Positions 50,022 through 59,409 of a stretch of DNA of 64,000 nt are shown piece by piece. Origin of the DNA: Chryseobacterium cucumeris (GTDB taxonomy: Bacteria > Bacteroidota > Bacteroidia > Flavobacteriales > Weeksellaceae). The notes under the pieces were generated by a model. It was not told the DNA's origin, made no database searches, and saw nothing but the letters and a program-made list of their open reading frames with translations. Position 1 is the stretch's first letter, and each line of letters starts with the position of its first letter. Location: positions 1,674,001-1,738,000 of the forward strand of contig NZ_CP068760.1 in assembly GCF_016775705.1 (NCBI RefSeq). Reading direction: 5' to 3'. A program made the position numbers and the translations under genes.

Positions 50022-53000
50022 TTATTTCTTGATCAATTTGGTATTATAAGTATTTTTATCTTCTTTTATTGTAATCACATACATTCCTTTGACCAGAGAA
50101 GCTACATTGATTTTTCCATCAATCTTACCTTCCTGAACCAGTCTTCCATCTGCACTGTAGATTTTATAGTCACCTTTACCTTTAAGGTTTTTCACTTCTA
50201 CAAATGTATCTGCAGGATTAGGATAAACAGAAACCTCTGATGATTTTGTATCTACCGTTTCTCTCACAGCAAGTGTACTCGCAGTAATTTTCACAGGAAG
50301 ATCCATAATACCTCCAGCCTGGCTTGCCAACTCACCACATACGCTATTCAAGGCACTCGTTGCGAATTTACCAACGACTCTCATTCTTAATGTCTTATCT
50401 CCGGAGTAAGTGGTAGCAGGAACGGTGAAGTTAAAACCTGATAATCCTATATTACCTGCATTTGCTGTCGCTGAAGTCTGTCCTACCCTTTCTGTAGATT
50501 CAAATACTCCGTTTCTATTGTAATCAATCCAGGCAGATACATTTACCGGAAGTCCGTTTTGCAACAAATTCCCTATTCTAGGTGTAAGCGTATAGCTACT
50601 GCCTTGTGTCAAGTTAACAATTTTAGTAAGATCTTCGCTTAAATCTTTATAGGATTTTGCTGTAAGATCACTATAATCAAGATTCGCAACGGTAACTTTT
50701 AAGATGGCTCCTACATAAGGTGAACCTGAATTTAAAAGGCAGTAATCAGCTCCTGTCTTTAATCCTTTTGTTTTAAATGTATAATTATTAGAGAAAGTTC
50801 CGGGAACTGAATTTACCACAGCTGCTACCTGAACTTCGTAATTGGTTTCATCTTCTAAATTATTCAGAACTACAGAATTTGCCTGGCTAGCAACATTAGA
50901 CCAGCTGGCCGTTCCTGCTTTTCTGTAATTAACAGAGTAAGCAGCTCCGGGAACACTATTCCAGGATACCCTTGCTGTTGTTTTGAAAACCTCAGTATCT
51001 ATCGTGGAAACTCCTGTAGGCGCTGATGCAGTCGAAGTAGGTGCACTTCCCACAGTAACAGCAGGAGACACTGCATAAAAGATATTCCCTATAGCTGACA
51101 CTCTTAATTTTACTGCTCCGCTTATATTACCCGGCATTTGTACACTATAGCTTCCGATGTTTGGAGTTGAAGCTACAAGATTTGTCCAGGTTGCACCGTT
51201 ATTTGTAGTATAATCTATTTTCACGCTCGCTGTATTATAAGGGGCTGCATTTGTATTGGCAACCTCCCAATAGATAGTGTTTAGTGCATCATTATACAAT
51301 ACTGAAGATGTGGTCAGTCCGTTGAATTTGAATGGCCCGTCATTCCCTACAGTCACTGTGGTTGTTGAGCTTGAAACCATAGGACGCTGAGCGTTCAGAT
51401 CCCGTACCGTTACCGCATAGTTCAATGTGCGCGGGATATATGATACTGTTTCCCATCTCTGTTTGTCTGTCAGGATTCCATTCATCACACTTGCAAAGTT
51501 GGGAAAATACCTTCTTCCGTTTGCTGTTCCGGGAACTGATCTTGCCAAAGCTCCTTTTGGATTGTATCCCCATCCGCTGTCGCCGGAAATGGTAGAAAAT
51601 TCATCTGTACTGTCATTCTGTTCCCAGGAATAGTTCACAGAATCATTTTCAGCATCTGTAGCTGAAGCTTCAAGATAATAAGCAGTTCCTTTAGGAATAC
51701 TATAAGCAGCTAAAGGATTAATGGCTGGAGCAGTATTGTTGATAATATTTTGAGAGGCTCCGCAATTAACTTTACTTTCTAAATTAGTTAATACCTGATC
51801 AATGGATTTATAATGGAAGTATCCATCAGCGTTAGCCTGCACATTATCATAGGTAATTCCGGCATAGCCCATAATAGTAGTACCTCCTCCAGGCTCTACA
51901 TTGGCTCCCTGATTGGCATCTGTGACAGAAGTATTTGAAAATGTGTGATTAGCTCCCAATTGATGTCCCATTTCATGAGCTGCAGTAAAGTCAAAAACTT
52001 CACCTACAGGAACAGGTCCCTGGGTATAAGCTGAACCTTTTTTTATTTCAGTATTAGTGGCCGGATCTACACAGACAATTCCGATTCCCCCTGCATTTCC
52101 GCTTCTTTCTGCATTTTGATTAAGAACATGCCCGATATCATAATTGGCATTTCCTACTACAGAAGTAAGGGTCTGTTGCAACTGTAAATTTAAATTATTA
52201 GAATAAGGATCTGTAGCCGGATCAAGATAGATGATATCCGGAAGATTCTGAACGGTCAGATGAGCTCCGAAATCACGTTCAAAAACTCCGTTTATGCGGG
52301 TCATCGTATTATTCATGGCGGCCAGTACAACACCTTTTTTTACGTCGTCGGTCGCATTGGCCGGAGTTCCTGCCGCTGTTAACTGATATTGGCTGTATTC
52401 TCCTGTAACGGACAATCCCATTCTAAAATCTCTGTATTTTGTATTGGTAGGTCTGCTGGCAATCCCCACTCCGGAAAGCATTTTTTTACCATTCTCTACC
52501 AATTTATTAATACTCTTAAAATCATGTTCTCCTGTATCACATTTAAAGCCGTGTTCTCCTTCATTCTTTGATTTATAGAATACACCGTAAGTCTGTTTAT
52601 CAGCACTTATTGGTTCTATAAACTGAAATATACCATTTTTAATGATCATAGACTGCATATCATAGGGAGAGGTACTGAATCTCAAATATTTAGACGGATC
52701 ATCTACGCCCACTCCTACATATGACCCAAGCTGATATCTTTCGGCCAGGGATTTATCAAGTACAGGATTGCTATAAACAGCAAACTTTTCAATCTTTCCT
52801 TCAACCGTGGGTAAAGAAATAATAACCGGCGTTGCTCCTTTCCCGGTTTCTTCAGCATTTTTCAGCATTTCGCGAAGAGATTTCAGATCCACTCTATAAG
52901 AATGTTGTACTTCTACTCCTTCTCTTATCTGTGAAGTTTTCTGAGAGACAGCTTCCCACCTCTGAGCATTGAAAACTGTAAAACAAGATGCTAATGCACA

Positions 53001-53024
53001 AACGAATAAAATTCTTTTTTTCAT
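50022..53024 (-). CDS. Secreted reprolysin-like metalloprotease with T9SS sorting domain
   Basis: This 1000-residue protein has a signal peptide (KKRILFVCALASCFTVFNA). A propeptide-like region (20-190) precedes the zincin domain. HEMGHQLGANH at 350-360 is an exact HExxHxxGxxH zinc site, and TTIMGYAG downstream is the Met-turn. Next come Ig-like and fibronectin type III regions (about 560-745) and a GEVED domain (WIDYNRNGVFESTERVGQ, then TLRMRVVGKF). The final ~75 residues are a type A sorting domain (VSVYPNPADTFVEVKNLKGK, ending NTYNTKLIKK). It is exported and released or anchored by T9SS and probably digests extracellular proteins. Confidence 0.92.
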   Translation of the reverse strand: MKKRILFVCALASCFTVFNAQRWEAVSQKTSQIREGVEVQHSYRVDLKSLREMLKNAEETGKGATPVIISLPTVEGKIEKFAVYSNPVLDKSLAERYQLGSYVGVGVDDPSKYLRFSTSPYDMQSMIIKNGIFQFIEPISADKQTYGVFYKSKNEGEHGFKCDTGEHDFKSINKLVENGKKMLSGVGIASRPTNTKYRDFRMGLSVTGEYSQYQLTAAGTPANATDDVKKGVVLAAMNNTMTRINGVFERDFGAHLTVQNLPDIIYLDPATDPYSNNLNLQLQQTLTSVVGNANYDIGHVLNQNAERSGNAGGIGIVCVDPATNTEIKKGSAYTQGPVPVGEVFDFTAAHEMGHQLGANHTFSNTSVTDANQGANVEPGGGTTIMGYAGITYDNVQANADGYFHYKSIDQVLTNLESKVNCGASQNIINNTAPAINPLAAYSIPKGTAYYLEASATDAENDSVNYSWEQNDSTDEFSTISGDSGWGYNPKGALARSVPGTANGRRYFPNFASVMNGILTDKQRWETVSYIPRTLNYAVTVRDLNAQRPMVSSSTTTVTVGNDGPFKFNGLTTSSVLYNDALNTIYWEVANTNAAPYNTASVKIDYTTNNGATWTNLVASTPNIGSYSVQMPGNISGAVKLRVSAIGNIFYAVSPAVTVGSAPTSTASAPTGVSTIDTEVFKTTARVSWNSVPGAAYSVNYRKAGTASWSNVASQANSVVLNNLEDETNYEVQVAAVVNSVPGTFSNNYTFKTKGLKTGADYCLLNSGSPYVGAILKVTVANLDYSDLTAKSYKDLSEDLTKIVNLTQGSSYTLTPRIGNLLQNGLPVNVSAWIDYNRNGVFESTERVGQTSATANAGNIGLSGFNFTVPATTYSGDKTLRMRVVGKFATSALNSVCGELASQAGGIMDLPVKITASTLAVRETVDTKSSEVSVYPNPADTFVEVKNLKGKGDYKIYSADGRLVQEGKIDGKINVASLVKGMYVITIKEDKNTYNTKLIKK

Positions 53025-53670
53025 AGATTTATTTAAAATTACTTTGGTTGTATGATTCTAGGTAGCTCATTTTTTATCAAAAGATCATTTTGGATTCTGA
53101 TAAATCCACTCAAGTATTATCATAAGTTCAACAAAATCAAATCAATGATGAAAAATTCACAACAAATCGCTTCACAAAACTTGTATATTCCCAATAAAAA
53201 ACAAAAATAAATGATACTACTCGTATACAACAGCATTTACAATTAATTAATTATCAGCCAATTACATTTTACATTCAATTTTATCTTGCTAAATTCTGTT
53301 TTTATAAGTAAGGATGAATACAATTCCAAGCTAAAAAACGGATGAAAAAACATATTGAAAATCAACTAAAAAAGAAGAAGTAAAAAAGAGAAATAATCAG
53401 AAATACAGTATAAAAAAGGAGAAACGTCCAAAGAACTACTGCTATTTTTCATAAAAGGATTAACAAATTAAGAAAATATCATAATTATTTAAATATCAGA
53501 TATTTAAAATCAAAATATAACATGTAGTATCCGTGTAGTATCGTATTTTTTCATGTTTCCGTCAAAAATTTTCATATTTGAGCACTGAGACCACTAAAAA
53601 AAGACCGGGTGGTGAAAAGAGAATATTTCGAGTACTGTCTGACCTGATGAATCAGACAGTTTTTTTTTGA
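53025..53670. other. 646-bp AT-rich spacer
   Basis: No protein gene could be supported; only very short frames exist. The left end should hold the promoter of the metalloprotease gene. The right end holds a candidate small RNA (53585-53668). Confidence 0.6.
53573..53668 (+). ncRNA. Candidate small RNA with terminator
   Basis: CATATTTG (53573-53580, 7 of 8 to TAnnTTTG) would start a transcript near 53585. It contains a first hairpin, ACCAC/GTGGT (53590-53594 with 53609-53613), and ends in ACTGTCTGA/TCAGACAGT (53634-53642 with 53652-53660) followed by nine T. No plus-strand gene lies upstream for several kb (48759-49922 is the last, with its own terminator). The terminator would thus belong to an RNA of about 80-85 nt. 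On minus the same hairpin lacks a T-run. Confidence 0.5.
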
Positions 53671-55095
53671 TTATTGTAAGGTGTCAAAGAAATGATAAAT
53701 ATCTGTTTCCCCGGGAATATTCAATTTTTTTCTGATCCTGTATTTTTTCTGCTGAATACTTCTATGCTGAACCATCGTATAGTTTGCTATTTCTTTAGAA
53801 GAAAAATGTAATTTAAGCATCGCACAGAAAACCAGTTCGGAATTTTCAAGGTTGGGGTTAATCATAAAAAGCTGAGCGATAAATTCAGGGTAAGTTTCTT
53901 TAAAACGATCCAGAAACTCAGGATCATTCTTTTTACCAAGTTCTATAATTTCCTCCTGCTTATTGTCATTCATTCTTATTTTCAGATTTTCAGCTTCCCG
54001 GGCAAGAATTTTTTTTCGTTTTCTCAAGGCAATACTAATTCTCCAGGCATATACCCCCAGCAGGCAAAGCCCCAAAAACGACAGGGAAACAATCCAGTAT
54101 ATTTTGCTTTTATGCTGATCCGCATCCTGTTGGCTGACTGTAATAAAAGACTCCATATCCTGATTAATGGTAGCCAGCAAAGAGGTGTTGGTTCTGTCGA
54201 AAGCCTCTGTATAGGCTTTCAAATAAAAATAGGCCTTCTCTTTATCTCCGGTACGTTCATATAACATTCTGAGATCGTTATAGATATACTTACCATAATA
54301 AACATAGATACGTTTTGTTTTATTATTGATTTTCAATGCTTTAATCAGAGCCTGTTCCGCCTTATCATATTGTTTATCATAAAGAAAATATTCCCCCAAA
54401 ATGGTATTGGCATAGAGGGCTATTCCATCTTCTTTACCTCTTAGATTGGCTTTATTATAAGCAATGGTTATATACTTATATGCAGAATCTTTGTCTTTAT
54501 GCATATAGACATAATCGCTTATTGCACAATCTGCAAGACCGGTATCGTCCAGCCGTTTTGCTTTATGGAAATACCCGAGTGCTTTTTGGTATTGCTTTTT
54601 TTGAACAAGATAAATAGCCTGTCTGAAATAAATACTGAAAAGGATATCGTCTTTAAGTGGGGAATGATCACTTTTCCTGATAAGACTCATTGCTTCATTA
54701 TTATACTGAAAAGCTTTATCAAGCCTTCGGAGCTCTACATTGAAGCGGCCATACACGTTGTAAAATCTTGCTTTGTGCAGGTTGTCTTCCGAATCATCCA
54801 GAATTTCCTTTGCATTATCAAAAAGAATCTGCGCCTTCTGGAAGTTTTCAAGCGATATATTAAGTTCTGCCAGATTGATATAGCACAGTGCCTTCCCATC
54901 CGGATAATTCATTTTATCAGCCTGTTTGTAATATTTTTTATTAAGACTAATGAGTGAATCATATTCTCCACCAAGTCTGAACTTTTCATTCTGTTTCAAT
55001 AAAGCAACGTCAAATTTCTTTTCAGCCTCTTTCTTTGAATGGGAATGGCACGAAACTAAAACAAAAAGTAACACAAAAAGAAAAATACGCATCAT
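53671..55095 (-). CDS. TPR-membrane-HTH regulator (paralog 1)
   Basis: This 474-residue protein has a signal-like start with lipobox (FLFVLLFVLVSC), TPR repeats at about 50-320 (NFQKAQILFDNAKEILDDSE, YDKAEQALIKALKINNKTKR), one membrane helix (IYWIVSLSFLGLCLLGVYAW), a coiled segment, and a C-terminal LuxR-like HTH (AMLKLHFSSKEIANYTMVQH, then SIQQKKYRIRKKLNI). The arrangement puts the sensor TPRs outside and the DNA-binding domain in the cytoplasm. A close paralog is encoded upstream. Such proteins in Bacteroidota are membrane-bound transcription regulators of unknown signal. Confidence 0.8.
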   Translation of the reverse strand: MMRIFLFVLLFVLVSCHSHSKKEAEKKFDVALLKQNEKFRLGGEYDSLISLNKKYYKQADKMNYPDGKALCYINLAELNISLENFQKAQILFDNAKEILDDSEDNLHKARFYNVYGRFNVELRRLDKAFQYNNEAMSLIRKSDHSPLKDDILFSIYFRQAIYLVQKKQYQKALGYFHKAKRLDDTGLADCAISDYVYMHKDKDSAYKYITIAYNKANLRGKEDGIALYANTILGEYFLYDKQYDKAEQALIKALKINNKTKRIYVYYGKYIYNDLRMLYERTGDKEKAYFYLKAYTEAFDRTNTSLLATINQDMESFITVSQQDADQHKSKIYWIVSLSFLGLCLLGVYAWRISIALRKRKKILAREAENLKIRMNDNKQEEIIELGKKNDPEFLDRFKETYPEFIAQLFMINPNLENSELVFCAMLKLHFSSKEIANYTMVQHRSIQQKKYRIRKKLNIPGETDIYHFFDTLQ

Positions 55096-55266
55096 ATGTC
55101 TCTCTAATTAAGCTAAATTCATGTATATATTATGATTAAATAATGATTTCTCCAGAGAAAAAACAGTCTGTATAATTTTAAAATTCTCAATGGTTATTTC
55201 TGCTGAGATCAACAATAAATCTTTTCATAAAACAGAATCATTCTGCTTTTATTGTGATGTATTTCT

Positions 55267-56760
55267 TTATTCTGCCAGGTTATCAAAAAAATCGTAAATA
55301 TCTGTTTCTCCGGGAATATTCAGTCTTTTTCTGATCCTGTATTTCTTTTGTTGAACAGATTTATGCTGTACAAAAGTATAATCTGCAATCTCTTTGGATG
55401 AAAAACGTAATTTCAGCATTGCACAGAAAGCCAGTTCTGAATTTTCAAGATCCGGATTGATCGCCAGCAGCGATTTAATAAATTCAGGAAAGAGCTCTTT
55501 AAATTTCAGCAGGAAAGAAGAATCATTTCTTTTAGCAAGTTCAGTCACCTCCTGAAGCTGTTTTGTCTGAACGTGATTTTTAAGTGCGTCGGTTTGTTCT
55601 TTTAAAGTATTCTTCTTCTTTTGTAATCTGTTAATCATTTTCCGTACATATACTCCTGAAACAGTAAGTACTGTGATAGACAATGCAATAAACAACGGAA
55701 GATCGTTTTTATGCCAGTCCGATTCCTGCTTCATTTCCGAAATAAAATCTTCGGTAGCTTTATTCATGACGGCAAATCGTTCTGCATCAAATCTTCCCTC
55801 CTCCTCCATATATTTCTTCAGATAAAAATAGGCCTTCCCTCCGTCATTTTTTTTCTTATATAATTCTGCAAGTGATTTATAAACTTCTTTGATATGTGAA
55901 GAATAGGTCCGTCTTGTCTTAATATTGATTTCCAGTGCTTTTTTTAGTGCTTTTTCAGCCTGTTCGCTATTTTCAATTTCATTATAGTAGTATCCCATTG
56001 TATAATACACCCAAAGAGATTCCACATCTGTAGTTTTCTGACTGATCATTTTTTCATCTGCTTTGCTGATGTATATACCGGCAGAATCAGGTTTATGAGT
56101 AAATAAATAGTATTGTGCCACCATACAATTGGTGTACGCCGAATTTTCCAACACATTTGCTTTTGTAAAGCATTTCAGAGAAGTTCCCAGCCATCCTTTC
56201 CATGCATAATAAATTCCTTTGTTTACATAAAGTCTGGGTAGAAGTTTTTGGCTAAGCTTTGTTTTTCCAGCCTGTTTGAGATAATAAAATGCCTTGTTGT
56301 TGCATTCTATAGCCTTATCGTTTAATTTAAGATGAGAATAATAGAGACTGTAATCATCATAGAATACTGCTTTATGGTAAGCATTTCCTGAATTAATCAG
56401 ATCTTTTTCTGCTTTATTGAAAAAAAAACGGGCTTTTTCATAATTTCCTGCAGAAACATTTACGCCTGCCATATTCAGATAGCAGAGACCTTTTCCTGCT
56501 GTATATTTTATTTTTGCCGCTTTCTTCAGGTATTCTTTATTAAGCTTAACAAAAGCCTCATATTCACCAGACAGCTGAAGCTCAGAGCTTTGGGTCAACA
56601 GGGATATATCAAAATTTTCCCGGTCTGTATTATCAGTTTCCTTATGACATGAAAACATAACCAGAAGCAGCCCCACGAAGATTGTAAAGGCTATTATCTC
56701 TTTGATAGCCTTTGAGCGGATCGTTTTATTTTTAAAAATGATTACATTAATTTTTCCCAT
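55267..56760 (-). CDS. TPR-membrane-HTH regulator (paralog 2)
   Basis: This 497-residue protein starts at ATG 56760, preceded by AGGGAAAAG; the GTG codons upstream are less likely. Same layout as its neighbour: lipobox-like FVGLLLVMFSC, TPR repeats (YEKARFFFNKAEKDLINSGN, AEKALKKALEINIKTRRTY), one membrane helix (LPLFIALSITVLTVSGVYV), coil, and a C-terminal HTH almost identical to paralog 1 (LRFSSKEIADYTFVQHKS, RIRKRLNIPGETDIYDFFD). The HTH is far better conserved than the TPR part, so the two probably recognise similar DNA but different signals. A weak hairpin follows at 55233-55245. Confidence 0.8.
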   Translation of the reverse strand: MGKINVIIFKNKTIRSKAIKEIIAFTIFVGLLLVMFSCHKETDNTDRENFDISLLTQSSELQLSGEYEAFVKLNKEYLKKAAKIKYTAGKGLCYLNMAGVNVSAGNYEKARFFFNKAEKDLINSGNAYHKAVFYDDYSLYYSHLKLNDKAIECNNKAFYYLKQAGKTKLSQKLLPRLYVNKGIYYAWKGWLGTSLKCFTKANVLENSAYTNCMVAQYYLFTHKPDSAGIYISKADEKMISQKTTDVESLWVYYTMGYYYNEIENSEQAEKALKKALEINIKTRRTYSSHIKEVYKSLAELYKKKNDGGKAYFYLKKYMEEEGRFDAERFAVMNKATEDFISEMKQESDWHKNDLPLFIALSITVLTVSGVYVRKMINRLQKKKNTLKEQTDALKNHVQTKQLQEVTELAKRNDSSFLLKFKELFPEFIKSLLAINPDLENSELAFCAMLKLRFSSKEIADYTFVQHKSVQQKKYRIRKRLNIPGETDIYDFFDNLAE

Positions 56761-57138
56761 CAGCACCACTTTTCCCTGTATATCTACATATCTACCTATT
56801 CACTTACTTAAAAATAAGTTGATAATTTTCTATCGTTATTCTAATATTATTCCCCAATCAGTGTTATAAATATACATAAATTATCATGTTCATTGTGAAA
56901 TAAACAGGTTATTTCGCAAAAATGTAACATTCAGATAAAATATTGTAATATTTCTCATTTAAACAAACACTTTTTACCATTTAAAGACTGCTTTTATGAA
57001 CTTTCTGTCAAAAAGTATATGCTTTATTTTAATAAGACTACCTGAAACGATATTTGTTACAAGCAGATAAGGTTGTTTTATAATTTTTGATAAATTATTT
57101 TGACAAACAAATTATCTCCATATTTGTATATTGATCAT
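56761..57138. other. 378-bp divergent spacer
   Basis: It holds the promoters of the TPR-HTH gene (minus; TAGATATG twice-like word near 56780) and the GNAT gene. On plus, TTTG at 57099-57102 and CATATTTG at 57119-57126 (7 of 8 to TAnnTTTG) form a likely promoter. No gene is seen. Confidence 0.5.
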
Positions 57139-57645
57139 ATGAAAAATCTTATCAGCATGAATAATATCAGCTATCGCAAACTTCTTCCTGAAGAAAGTAA
57201 GGCATATCGGGCAATCCGTCTGGAAAGTCTGGAACAGTTTCCTGGGTCATTTTGCGCAACCTATCAGGAAGCCCGGAAAATTGAAAAATTTCAGATGGAA
57301 AACGACATTGAAGAACAGACTTTTGGAAAATTTGTAGTGGGTGCATTCGCAGATGATCTGCTTATAGGAATCTGTGCTTTTGTTAAAAGTAACGAAAACT
57401 CAGGTACCCTTTACCAGATGTATGTAAAAAGAGTGTTCCAGGGAAAGAATATTGGTCAGGGATTGATTGAAGCTGTTATTCATGAAGCAGGCAGACAGTT
57501 TAATGATATTGAAATTTTCCTGGAAGTTACACCCGGAAATGACAAAGCGTACAATTTATACAGAAAAACAGGATTTTTGGAAGTAAAAAATACCTCTGCC
57601 AAAGATCCCAGTAATTATATTGTAATGAAATATACACCTGAATAA
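57139..57645 (+). CDS. GNAT family N-acetyltransferase
   Basis: This 168-residue GNAT protein has the acyl-CoA loop in VKRVFQGKNIGQGLIEAVIH and the C-terminal block LEVTPGNDKAYNLYRKTGFL. The frame extends upstream to TTG 57100, but that codon is part of the promoter -33. ATG 57139 is chosen; ATG 57157 (MNNISYRKLL) leaves a longer leader and is equally possible. GNAT enzymes transfer acetyl groups from acetyl-CoA to amines; the substrate is unknown. It is followed by a hydrolase gene. Confidence 0.82.
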   Translation: MKNLISMNNISYRKLLPEESKAYRAIRLESLEQFPGSFCATYQEARKIEKFQMENDIEEQTFGKFVVGAFADDLLIGICAFVKSNENSGTLYQMYVKRVFQGKNIGQGLIEAVIHEAGRQFNDIEIFLEVTPGNDKAYNLYRKTGFLEVKNTSAKDPSNYIVMKYTPE

Positions 57646-57796
57646 AAGCTGGATAACTTTCAAAATCATGATACAGAAACCTGGTACTGCATAGTTAAAT
57701 ATGATAAAGGAATCAGGGGATTTATTAAATTTAACAGAGAAAAGGGATACAGTTTAATTTATAACGTATCATTAATTTTTTAAGTTAAATTGAAAC

Positions 57797-58663
57797 ATGA
57801 AAACGGAAAATTTTGAAACAGTATGTGAAGACGGTGTAAAGCTTAAAGGCATTCTTCTTATTCCGGAGCATCCGAAGGCAGTGATCCAGTTTAACTGCGG
57901 CACCGCAACTAGAAAAGAATTTTATCTGTCTTTCCTCACCTATCTTGCTGAACATGATTTTCTGTGCTGTCTTTGGGACTACAGAGGAAGCGGAGATTCT
58001 TCTTCCTGCAATCTGAGATCCTGCGAGTTTACTTTTTCAGATTATGGAGTAAAAGATATGCCCGCCATCAAAAATTTTCTGAATAACAGATTTCCTGATC
58101 TTCCGTTTATGATTGTTGGGCACAGTGCCGGCGGACAGCAAATAGGATTTATGAAAAACCTGGAGAATGTAAAAGGAATGGTCAATTTTGCGGTATCAGC
58201 AGGTTATTACAGGAATATGCCGCCTTATTACAGGATGAAGGCTTATTTCTATTTTTACATTTTTGCGCCGATAAGTGTTTTCATGACTGGCTATGTGAAA
58301 GCCAAAACCTTTGGATTAATGGAAAACCTACCCAGGAATGTAGTGTTTGAATGGCGTACCTGGCTTGAAAAGAAAGATTATTTTTTCGATGCTCAATTTT
58401 ATGGTACAAGTGTACCTGTAGGGCATTTCAAGAATTATACATTCCCCATTCATTTATTCTGGACTACCGATGATACTATTTCAAGCCAGAAAAACACAGA
58501 AACGTACTGGCAGCATATTGACAGTAAAAAAGAGATCACCTTCACAAAATTAGTTCCTTCGGAATTAGGATTGAAAAAAATTGATCATTTCGGTTTTTTC
58601 AAAAAAAATATGAAAGACAGGCTTTGGGCTAATGTGGTAGAAAAGTTAAACGGTTTTCTTTAA
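57797..58663 (+). CDS. Alpha/beta hydrolase
   Basis: This 288-residue cytosolic protein has the nucleophile elbow GHSAGG (Ser110), an acid residue probably in FWTTDDTISS and a His in KKIDHFGFF near 265. CGTATRKEFYLSFLTYLAEH and WDYRGSGDSS are usual for serine aminopeptidase-like (Hydrolase_4) proteins, several of which act on lipids. It stands alone on plus between GNAT and the convergent MBL gene, which begins 5 bp after its stop. The substrate is unknown. Confidence 0.85.
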   Translation: MKTENFETVCEDGVKLKGILLIPEHPKAVIQFNCGTATRKEFYLSFLTYLAEHDFLCCLWDYRGSGDSSSCNLRSCEFTFSDYGVKDMPAIKNFLNNRFPDLPFMIVGHSAGGQQIGFMKNLENVKGMVNFAVSAGYYRNMPPYYRMKAYFYFYIFAPISVFMTGYVKAKTFGLMENLPRNVVFEWRTWLEKKDYFFDAQFYGTSVPVGHFKNYTFPIHLFWTTDDTISSQKNTETYWQHIDSKKEITFTKLVPSELGLKKIDHFGFFKKNMKDRLWANVVEKLNGFL

Positions 58664-58668
58664 ACCAT

Positions 58669-59355
58669 TTAACCCTGATCATTTTTTAAAGTCTTTACAA
58701 ATTTCTCAAACTGTCGATCTGTATTTCGTAAGACCGGTCCGTGGCCAAAGCAGATAGTAGCCGGATTCAATTCTGCCAGTTTCTGAAGCGATTTGATATT
58801 GCGCTGCTGATCTGTGGTGAACATATTGGGAGGAAGCCGAAGTCCCGGCACTGTCGTAAGCAGGTTCATATTGGTAGCGGCATCCCCAATGATCAGTAAT
58901 CCATCCTGCTCACGGAACAAGGAAATATGACCTCCCGCATGTCCTGGGGTTTCTATTACCTGAAAATTTCCGATTTTATCGTTTTCAACGATGGTCTGCC
59001 CTACTTTATGTCCCTGACCTGCCCAGTATTTTTGCTGAAGCTTTGCCAGCCAATGCTGCGGAGCCGGATAGTCGTTGGTTACGAGACCTGTTTCAGTCCT
59101 GAAAACTTCATTGGGATGGCAGAGCAGGGGTATATTGAACTCTGCACATATATGATCACTGCAGCCCTGGTGGTCTGCATGGGCATGGGTTAGTACATGT
59201 TGATGGACGGGGAATTTCTGCAGGACTTTCTTTATGGTTGTGTACGAACTTCGTATTCCCGAGTCTACCAGAACACCTTCAATAATATAGCAATTGATAC
59301 TGTTTCGCGGCATGAGTGGAATATGGAATACTTCAGGAGCAATTTGACGTAGCAT
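58669..59355 (-). CDS. MBL fold metallo-hydrolase
   Basis: This 228-residue protein starts at ATG 59355 (MLRQIAPEVFHIPLMPRNSI); the TTG further upstream is in the -7 box. The metal-binding motif LTHAHADHQG is near residue 60, followed by His in ETPGHAGGHISLF, Asp in IIGDAATNMN and His in CFGHGPV. It is the common two-metal hydrolase of glyoxalase II or lactonase-like type. A Crp-like regulator gene lies directly upstream on the same strand, which may control it. Confidence 0.87.
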   Translation of the reverse strand: MLRQIAPEVFHIPLMPRNSINCYIIEGVLVDSGIRSSYTTIKKVLQKFPVHQHVLTHAHADHQGCSDHICAEFNIPLLCHPNEVFRTETGLVTNDYPAPQHWLAKLQQKYWAGQGHKVGQTIVENDKIGNFQVIETPGHAGGHISLFREQDGLLIIGDAATNMNLLTTVPGLRLPPNMFTTDQQRNIKSLQKLAELNPATICFGHGPVLRNTDRQFEKFVKTLKNDQG

Positions 59356-59367
59356 AATTTTTTTCTG

Positions 59368-59375
59368 CAAATCTA
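59368..59375 (-). promoter_or_regulatory. -7 box of the MBL gene
   Basis: TAGATTTG on minus is an exact TAnnTTTG match, 12 bp before ATG 59355. Confidence 0.6.
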
Positions 59376-59409
59376 CATTGCCGATCAGTATGGTATAAGG
59401 ACATTTGTC

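Noticed and set aside
53634..53668. Hairpin as terminator of the minus-strand TPR-HTH gene
   Set aside because: On minus the stem is followed by TACTCGAAA, without a T-run; the nine T are on the plus side.
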